Origin: Datisca glomerata | Lineage: Eukaryota; Streptophyta; Magnoliopsida; Cucurbitales; Datiscaceae | Assembly (NCBI GenBank): GCA_003255025.1 | Contig: QANY01009317.1 | Coordinates: forward strand, 1,781,786 to 1,845,785 | Direction: 5' to 3' | Length of the DNA stretch: 64,000 nt | In this document: positions 57,485 through 64,000 of the stretch, piece by piece | Numbering within the stretch: the stretch's first letter is position 1 | Layout of the letters: each line of letters starts with the position of its first letter | Position numbers and translations under genes: made by a program | The notes under the pieces: generated by a model | Told to the model about the DNA's origin: nothing | Seen by the model: the letters and a program-made list of their open reading frames with translations, nothing else | Database searches by the model: none

Positions 57485-57871
57485 TTATTTGCAGGATTTC
57501 ACTTTTTTCGGGGTTAATCCGACCCTCTTTCCCATCGAAGGATCACCTGCTTCCTTGAACCTTTCATCTCTCCACATCACTCTTAGGGATTCGAGTGAAG
57601 CATCGGACAATACGATAGAGCAAAAGCTCCTAAGGAGTTTTAGTAAAATCTCATGATCAAAGTTGTCAAAGCATTTGAGAATATCGGCTTTCATTAGTTT
57701 ATCAAGTCTACCCCATGTCTGCATTTGAGTAAAGAATGTAATAGGTCCTCTACCTCGTCTGAAGCCATGAGATTGGGGTAAAAAAATGTCCTCGAATACA
57801 ATGTTTAGGAGTAATGATAGGGCGTCTAAGAATAGAGTATTCGTTGCTTGGGGTTGTGTGAGAGGTCGCAT
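57485..57871 (-). pseudogene. Group II intron-type reverse transcriptase fragment
   Basis: A continuous 128-codon frame includes FLPQSHGFRRGRGPITFF and MKADILKCFDNFDHEILLKLL. SHGFR followed by a DI..CFDN.DH block are RT motifs 2a and 3 (first catalytic Asp) of group II intron-encoded proteins and related mitochondrial RTs. The YADD box and the maturase domain are absent, so it is the N-terminal third of a longer protein. It is unlike matR as far as I can judge. That it has no internal stop is notable among the broken genes here. Confidence 0.78.
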
Positions 57872-58479
57872 TTCGTCAGGCTTCTTAAGTTCGGGTGCTG
57901 CTCCCCTTCCCTCTGTCTTTTCTCACTTTACTAATCTTCCCTCTAAGGCGGGTCGGGCGGCGGCGGGCACGGGAGGAAGAAACCTAAGAGAAGAACTCTA
58001 TAGGTAGGTATAAGTATTGGTGGAGCTTGCGTAATGTAGTAGTAGTTAAGGTTGCCTATATTGGAGAGTGGAAGTGGAAGTCACTATTTACATAACATAA
58101 ATGGTAATGAAGGACCCTTCCTTCAGGCTGAGTCGCATAGGGGGGAGAAATGAATAAGGTAAGGTGCTCATACTCTACCTTTATGTGCTTGCCGAGGCCT
58201 TGATTCCAAGTCTGGGTTATTTATCCACCTTTATCAGAAGTCATTAGAAGGGGACAAGAGATGAGCGAGAACCTCCAATTGCTTAGGGTTCGCACTCTAT
58301 CCCGCTTGGTGGACGAAATCTTCTCTCCAAGTCGGCCCCCACCCTTCTATAATAGGGGTCAGTCTTATCTTTCTTTCTCCCGCTCGATCGCTTCGACTCC
58401 TATAATTTGAGAGATAACAGGAAAGCCTTCTCCTTTGTATTCATTCACCAAATCTTGTTCAGTTCCATCCAAGTTGACC
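57872..58479. other. Unassigned organelle-like spacer
   Basis: Nothing recognised. Confidence 0.45.
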
Positions 58480-58640
58480 TTATAAGCCATATTACCGAGG
58501 CTGATGGGACGAAATTGATTGAGGGTTTCAGGACTTTTGGAGAATCAGGGTTATGCAGGTTCTGTTCAGCTCTTTGAGCAGGTGGCCAGAGTCGAGCAGC
58601 TCTTTCAACTGCCGCTTAATCTCCCAACAAGTTGCTTAGT
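58480..58640 (-). pseudogene. LINE reverse transcriptase scrap
   Basis: Minus strand: LNRTCITLI, then after frameshifts NQFRPISLGNMAYKV. This is the LN.T.I.LIPK...FRPISLCNV.YK block of L1-type RT. About 50 codons with at least two frameshifts. Confidence 0.78.
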
Positions 58641-59506
58641 TTAGCTGCTCTTCGGCTTTCGAGAACAGGCAGCGGATCTGGTGGTCGACAATCGTTTGGA
58701 AAGCAGTCTTCTTAAGAAGAAAGTCACAGTCACACCGCTAATAGGTGGAAGAAGAGATTCCCAGCTACTGACTCTAATAAGAAGCCGTACCGCAGAAAGA
58801 AGGTCAACCTCACCCCATTTAATCACAGCTTTCTTCCCCTCAGGTCAAAGAGTAAGAATTATTATAATAGAGTAAGTAGGAAGGAGCTCTAGATGGGATT
58901 CACACGTAGCTTTTTATTTGATATTTACCCTACGCGCCTACCCTTAGGTGACCTGGGATGAATCTCCGACCGTAGCGTATCCTTCGCTGCCCTTTTCTCC
59001 TATGATGTTTAGCAATCGAAAGGACCAGTCAAACGAATTAACCCCTTAATTAAGTCAGGTTTTTTTAGTATTTTTCTCGAATAAGGCTTGGCTCGCTCCG
59101 CCGTTCCTTCTACACTCGCTAATCTCGAAGCAGATTAACGAAAGCTAAGAGAAGAGCAGGTTTCGAACGTCGTACCAGGGACAGGTTGGTCTGCCTGTCG
59201 TCAGGTGGCTATCGGCCCTATCTATCAACAAATGATATAGGATTGGAAGAAACTCTTCCTTCTCTATGTTGGAAGATTGTAATAATATTCAAATAGTCAG
59301 AGGGGAGAAGGCTAAGTAAGCTCCGCCCCTCTCTCTATAAAAAAAGCCTGCGTAGAAGCAAAGGAGAAAGGAATGCTTCTCGCTCCAGAAATATGAGCGT
59401 TGAACCTGCGGAAGATACCATTCTTCTGGGCGAAGCCTCTTCCAACCAAAAAAGCCAGATTCATCAAGGTAGGTAATCCTTGATCATTTTACGGGAAGTG
59501 GGGTAA
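58641..59506. other. Unassigned organelle-like spacer
   Basis: Nothing recognised. The open frame 58681-58875 is not supported by any family. Confidence 0.45.
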
Positions 59507-59629
59507 ATGGTCGATACTACTGGAAGGATTCCTTTTTGGCTGATAGGTACTGTAACTGGTATTCCTGTGATCGGTTCAATAGGTCTTTTCTTTTTCGGTG
59601 CATATTCAGGATTGGGTTCATCCTTGTAG
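59507..59629 (+). CDS. psbJ: Plastid-derived psbJ, intact 40-codon frame
   Basis: ATG at 59507, TAG at 59627-59629. The product begins [20 protein letters not shown] and ends YSGLGSSL, the full length (40 aa) of the photosystem II subunit PsbJ, a single-span thylakoid membrane protein. It normally ends the psbE-psbF-psbL-psbJ operon. Here psbL is not seen upstream and petA is not seen downstream, so it is an isolated plastid insert in mitochondrial-like DNA. It differs from usual PsbJ at a few residues, as expected for an unselected copy. Expression is unlikely. Confidence 0.92.
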   Translation: MVDTTGRIPFWLIGTVTGIPVIGSIGLFFFGAYSGLGSSL

Positions 59630-60015
59630 TAATCGGATGGATTGCGTTGTACCTGTTCCGATTCAAAATGATAAAAGAACCGGGCAGCATGCAGCATCCA
59701 GAGCCGCGGCCCTCATTCTCAAGACTGTTCAAGATAGCATTGAGCCTGCTCAATGATCTGAGCTCCAGGGTAGCAAAGCTAGCTCTTCGTATCATTGGCA
59801 TCGGGCAGGTGAACATCATACGGCTCACCAACTTCACTTTCCTCTATGGGAGGCTCACTCTGGGCAGGTTCAGATCACTTACAATACACGGCTCTACAAA
59901 GGAATTTAACCTCTGCATACCTCGAATAGTTATTTCCAATCAAAGCACTTTTCCATGCTACTTAGTCAATCAAGAAAGTCCTCGGGATGCAATCGGCCAT
60001 GGAAATTGGGAATGT
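59630..60015. other. Unassigned sequence between psbJ and copia scrap
   Basis: Open on both strands over some length (plus 59536-60024, minus 59837-59517), but neither product is recognised, and both overlap psbJ in other frames. Confidence 0.45.
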
Positions 60016-60235
60016 CCATTTTGATCCCACGATCTCTGAACTTTTATGGCTTTCTGACTTGCTACGCGATCTAGCGGTGCCATTTCCCTATCAATTTCTC
60101 ATGCACTGTGATAATGCTAGCGCTACACACTTGGCGGCCAATCCTGTCTTCCATGCCCGCTCTAAGCACATAGAAGTTGACTACCACTTCATCCGTGACC
60201 TCGAGATTCTGATACAAAGACCGTTGGGGTAAGCC
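60016..60235 (+). pseudogene. Ty1/copia RNase H fragment
   Basis: SELLWLSDLLRDLAVPFPYQ, MHCDNASATHLAANPVFHAR and SKHIEVDYHFIRD form the C-terminal copia RNase H, including the CDN.(S/A)A catalytic block and the TKHIE(V/I)D block. The frame is open for about 80 codons. Confidence 0.93.
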
Positions 60236-61274
60236 AATGAGATACCAAAGTCAGAAGTGGAGTGACGAACTTCCCTTGAAATTATACTTGCCCTGTCTGG
60301 CCTTTTCTCGAGGGTGAAGGCGTCGAACTCAGGGTCTTTTGAACATTCACCGAGGTCTACTCCCGAGGTACATATGGTGGGCCCTTCAGGTGTCTCAGTG
60401 ATACAAACAAAGAAAAGACGAATTCTAATCACATCCCCTATGACTTAAAGCCAATCCTTACCAAAGGAGGAAATAGAATCGAATAATCTACCTTTTTTTT
60501 CCTTCCTGTTGATTCCGCCCGACAATATAGCTACACTTCCTTCTAACAAGCGGGGCCTAGGGACTGATATGATGATTGGTTTAGGTAGGGCGGCCGGCCT
60601 ACTACGGACACCTGTAGGGATTAGTGCGTGAGACCGCGATCCACAAACTGACGCATGGGACTCACCCTTTACTTGGGAATGAAGAGGGGAAACATAGCAT
60701 GTCACAAGAATGAGGCTGACTGACATTTTTTAGCTATGCATCCCACACCTCATGTGGATCTAGCTTTCAACAGCGTAGAACACATTATGAGAGATGTTGA
60801 AGGGGGCTGGTTGCTCCATTATATGCATGCTAATGGGGAAAGTATGTTTCTCATTGTGGTTCACCTTCATATTTTTCGTTGAACAGCATCTATAGTTGTA
60901 GACAATAAAAAAAGTGCTTTGAAGCTGTGCTAATGGTGGTCAAGGATAAGGTACTAGTTTCAGTGGGAAACATTGAGTCTGCATCTAGTTTACTTACTTA
61001 TTTGTATTCCCATCTGAAAAACTACTTGAAAGTCCATATTCAACTCAAAGAAGAAGCAAGCTACCTAGCTTGTTTACCCTAACTACTTAAACGAATCAAT
61101 CTCCCACTTCTCCTACGAACTACCATGCTCTAACTCCAGTTTACAGAAAGCTAAGCTTGCTTGTTTCACAGACATAGACCTTTTCCCTTAACGGTCGTAG
61201 CTCTATCTGCCGGCTCATCTGTTTACCCAAGCTTGCTTATACCGCTAGCAAGTGAGCAGCTCTGGTGCTCAATC
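60236..61274. other. Unassigned organelle-like spacer
   Basis: No gene recognised. The minus-strand frame 60726-60445 has no known relative. Confidence 0.45.
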
Positions 61275-61460
61275 TTGGGTCTTAGGTGTGGGTCGGATCA
61301 TGATAAAGAAGGTTCGGTGGTTGTATAATTCCCAAGTGGAAAGTCGTCTACTTGCAAAGTAGATGGGGTGATCAAGCGGCCCTTCCTGCGCCAACATACA
61401 TTCAGCGATAGAAAGAGTTGCATGCGAGAGAGATCCCAATTCCATGTATCCGGTTAAGCG
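61275..61460 (-). pseudogene. Ty3/gypsy RNase H fragment
   Basis: Minus strand: SHATLSIAECMLAQEGPLDH and PIYFASRRLSTWELYNHRT. This is the start of a gypsy RNase H (G.VL.Q...HPI.YASR.L...E.NY.TTE), different from both the Tat and chromovirus copies nearby. Confidence 0.85.
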
Positions 61461-62072
61461 AGCCATGCCGCCAGCTTCCACCCAGACAAAAAACATGAGC
61501 GCCTAGCGTGAAAGGTTTCTTTACTAAATAATATAAGGCGCGTTAGCGCTTTAGTTAGGGCGGGCAAGGCTTCCGCAAGGGCCCCCCCCCCCTTCCCGGT
61601 CAAGATAGATGGGAAGGAGCCCTATCAAGCAAGTAAAGGCCATAACCAGCCTCTTTCTTTATGTACGTACACCTTTGTTTCAAGGTGGGGCCGCCCTTCC
61701 TCCTGCTAATCCGGCCATTTCCGAACCTGTCTTTCCCACCCCATTCAATTCAATGGAGGACTTCTAAATTCTTTAGCTTATTATGCCATGGTTGAGACTA
61801 TAGTTGCGAATGAGAATTCTTTCCTGACTTTGTGGTATTGACTGATGTTGTCTGTAGCACAAGGTCAGGGTATTGATGTAAAGATCATCAAGCCTAAATG
61901 GAATGGGTCTAGCCAAGTATGGGATAGCAGTTCTGCTAGGCTTCCCCGCCATGTCAATGGGCGCCCCGACCGCTGCTTGGGGTGTGGTAGCATAACTCGT
62001 TTCCAGTGAAGGGGTGCCCTAGCTTTCTTGATCACATCACAAACAATGGCGAAACCCACTTGTCTTTACTCT
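61461..62072. other. Unassigned organelle-like spacer
   Basis: Holds a long C homopolymer near 61580-61595. No gene recognised. Confidence 0.45.
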
Positions 62073-62173
62073 CAATCCCAATAACCCTCTTATGCTTTCT
62101 CTTCTTGTGTTTATTATGTATTTTTTCTTGAAACCCTTTAACTGGTTTTGATCAATCTTTCTTCTGTTTACAG
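62073..62173 (-). repeat. 100-bp inverted repeat, right arm
   Basis: Reverse complement partner of 53691-53790; 8.3 kb lie between the arms. Confidence 0.88.
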
Positions 62174-62344
62174 GTCTGACTTATTCCAGATTTTCCTGGA
62201 ATCCTATCAAGAGTAAGTGTATAATAAACCAAGGGAAGTTCTTTAGATATATAGTCTGAAAAGTTGGATTCAAAAGAGACCCGGATCAATTACTGGAAAT
62301 TATGGAAATGGTGACTGCAATAACGACCGGTTTGCGGTGTTCGG

Positions 62345-62575
62345 GGAGTGGTGCTTAGCCAAGAAGGTAGACCAATTGCCTTTTACAGCGAGAAATTGAA
62401 TGAGGTCCGACATCATAGTTCGAATTTGATGCTATTGTCCAGGCCTTGTGAAAGTGGGGACACTTTTTTCTTTCAAAGGGGATCTTTTTTCCCTGCTCTT
62501 CAAATTTTTCAATGCCCAAAAGAAGTTGAATAGCAGACATGCAAAATTTGTTTCATTTTTGACAGGTAGGTGAAG
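62345..62575 (+). pseudogene. Chromovirus-type gypsy RNase H fragment
   Basis: VLSQEGRPIAFYSEKLNEVR (62348 on), then after a frame change a GHFFFQRG-like block and KFFNAQKKLNSRHAKFVSFL. This is a chromovirus RNase H with the order VLSQ..RPIAF.SEKL, then WEHYL..., then LK....KLN.RH.KW..FL. It is partly out of frame. Confidence 0.88.
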
Positions 62576-62937
62576 CGTCTAGCTTAAGGGGGCGCGTCGA
62601 ATCGCTGAAAGGCCTTGGTGATTCTCCAGCTATGACTGACCTAGTCCCATTTGAAGACAAGACCTTCCTTTTTTCTTTTTGTGCTTTTTAACTTTTTAAT
62701 TGTATACAGCTCGTGCTCTTTCTTTTTATGACAAGTGGCCACCAGCAAACGACAATAGGTGTCTGGTACATGCTTCTAATGATTATTTCAAGCTCTAGTT
62801 CGATCATTGGCCAGGTTAGTTATGAAAGGACTTCCTGCGCTTGACGTTGGGAATAAGGGAAGTGATTTCGCTACGTCTTCCCCCCTATCAAGCAAGAAAG
62901 AAGCGGCTCTTCCTACGGCGGAGTCGCCATTGACTCT
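62576..62937 (+). other. Spacer, probably including the end of the rps3 intron
   Basis: Plant mitochondrial rps3 has a group II intron between a short exon 1 and the long exon 2. The bases just left of 62938 (CGGAGTCGCCATTGAC) are where its 3' end should be. I cannot fold domains V and VI with confidence. Confidence 0.45.
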
Positions 62938-63428
62938 ATTTATTATTATGGTAAATCAGTGTATCAAGATGTCAATCTGAGATCTTATTTCGGTTCGATA
63001 CGTCCACCTATGAGACTCACCTTTGGCTTTCATCTCGGTAGGTGTATTATTTTACATTTTCCGAAAAGAACATGCATTCATTTCTTTCTTCCTCGTCGAC
63101 TGAAATGATGAGAAAAATCCAAACTCGGAAAGGAAAAGGGCCGGTGGTGGGCATTTGGGAAAGTCGGGCCAATCGGGTGTCTTCATTCAAGCGATGATAC
63201 AGAAGAAGAACGAAACGAAGTGAGAGGCCGGGAGGCAGATAAAAGAGCCGAGTCGATCAGGCTCGACGATCGGGGGAAGCAAAAGAAAGACGGATTTGGC
63301 CAAAAAAGAAGCAAGGCTATGGATACCATGACCGATCACAATCGATAAAGAAGAATCTTTCTAAATCACTTCGGGTCGCAAGGCCTTCAAGCATCCGAAA
63401 GACGCCAGAGTTTTAAATGACATAGCAT
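62938..63428 (+). pseudogene. rps3: Mitochondrial rps3 exon 2, 5' part
   Basis: The plus strand reads [40 protein letters not shown] and [13 protein letters not shown], then the charged variable region with frameshifts and stops, [23 protein letters not shown] and [16 protein letters not shown]. It encodes the small-ribosomal-subunit protein S3 of mitochondria. It ends at about 63428, where gypsy gag sequence on the other strand begins, and at least four frame lesions precede that. Non-functional. Confidence 0.92.
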
Positions 63429-63655
63429 TCCAATTGAGACGATTTTCATTATTCATGTCATAGATGACATCACGTAAACTATGACACTCTTCGATGGTAT
63501 GGCCCGCGTATCGGTGAAATAGACAGAATTTTGAATAGTCGAGACCAGGAGGCCAGGGGAGTGGTTTCTCTTTGGGCAGAGAAATGGCTTTCCAGGCCAG
63601 AAGGATGGAGAATAGGGTAGGAATGGGTAGGGGTAATGGCGGGTAGTGAGCTCTA
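63429..63655 (-). pseudogene. Gypsy gag zinc-knuckle fragment inside rps3
   Basis: Minus strand: PPGLDYSKFCLFHRYAGHTI, EECHSLRDVIYDMNNENRL. The knuckle CLFHRYAGHTIEEC has all four zinc ligands (C, H, H, C). The same kind of knuckle is seen in Gag of elements A and B. It is joined on its right to a minus-strand piece of rps3. Confidence 0.85.
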
Positions 63656-63730
63656 TTGGGCCGTCAGAGCGGGACTTCTTTGGGAAAAAGAACTTGAATA
63701 ACTTCATTTTTCTGAAGGAGCCGTCATATA
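63656..63730 (-). pseudogene. rps3: Inverted rps3 fragment
   Basis: The minus strand reads SFRKMKLFKFFFPKKSRSDG. This is the S3 segment that normally follows NDIAFLIENDD directly, so it continues the plus-strand part at 62938-63428 but is turned round. On this strand it is fused upstream of the gag fragment in one open frame (63752-63453). Confidence 0.88.
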
Positions 63731-64000
63731 ACGTGTGTAGCTTGTTCCACAATTACACGGTTCTACAGGTATCCCCTAACCTAATACCCGTTACTAAGGT
63801 TCTGAGAGTAGCGTGGTACTGTTGTTCTTAGTCACACAGTTACAGTTGCTGTGAGAGTAGCGTGGCAGGGAGCACACTTGACAGGAGATAGACACAGGCG
63901 GTAGAGAAAGAAAGAGGCAAGCCCCTAATTCAAAATATAGTGTGAGGGAGCCAGAGCTTCCATTTCCAAGTACAATCCTCCGCCTCAAGGCGTTCTTTTT
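63731..64000. other. Unassigned end of window
   Basis: Contains two copies of GAGAGTAGCGTGG about 55 bp apart (near 63805 and 63852). No gene recognised. Confidence 0.45.

Larger units (their letters stand above)
45900..64000. other. Mitochondrial-derived block (NUMT, or organelle-nuclear assembly join)
   Basis: Pieces of mitochondrial rrn18, rps3 and nad1 are scattered here with a plastid psbJ frame and a 100-bp inverted repeat pair. All mitochondrial genes are partial or broken. Between them lie G+C-richer spacer and at least nine retroelement scraps on both strands, a mixture known from angiosperm mitochondrial genomes. The left border lies near 45,900. The right border is outside the window. 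Confidence 0.8.

Overview
This window is plant DNA, almost certainly from a eudicot nuclear genome. Positions 1 to about 45,900 are AT-rich and consist almost entirely of nested, decayed retrotransposons. From about 45,900 to the end the sequence is visibly richer in G+C and looks like plant mitochondrial DNA: pieces of rrn18, rps3 and nad1, a small plastid gene (psbJ), short dispersed and inverted repeats, and scraps of retroelements. I read this right part as a nuclear insertion of mitochondrial DNA (NUMT), or else an assembly join between nuclear and organelle sequence. I see no intact cellular protein-coding gene except the 40-codon plastid psbJ frame.

Left part. Two related Ty3/gypsy elements of the Tat/Ogre type lie on the minus strand. 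Element A is 62-16197 (target duplication GAATC); element B is 30565-44305 (target duplication ATACA). Each has LTRs of about 2.2-2.4 kb, a primer-binding site matching the 3' end of tRNA-Arg, an extra ORF1 upstream of gag (DUF7745-like domain plus coiled coil), then gag, protease, a spliceosomal-type intron, RT-RNase H, a second archaeal-type RNase H and integrase. Both carry stops, frameshifts and catalytic-site lesions. A third, older relative on the plus strand (C, 24549 to about 27615) keeps only its 3' minisatellite and a truncated LTR that contains a plastid ycf1 fragment.

Between A and B lie a 59-bp minisatellite, a LINE RT fragment, gypsy RT (minus) and gypsy gag-protease (plus) fragments, a truncated Ty1/copia element E (minus, 19694-24548), element C, a chromovirus RT scrap, and a copia LTR with PBS, F (plus, from 27873). 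E and F have LTRs of the same family in opposite orientation.

The most unusual points are these. The Ogre intron can be placed to the base in both A and B, and it splices exactly in frame. A and B share one ORF1 amber codon. A 53-bp copy of B's right flank sits just inside its left LTR, which looks like a repair scar. A single N in B's right LTR sits exactly where the other LTRs carry a palindromic repeat array. In the mitochondrial part, rps3 is broken by an inverted gag-rps3 patch.
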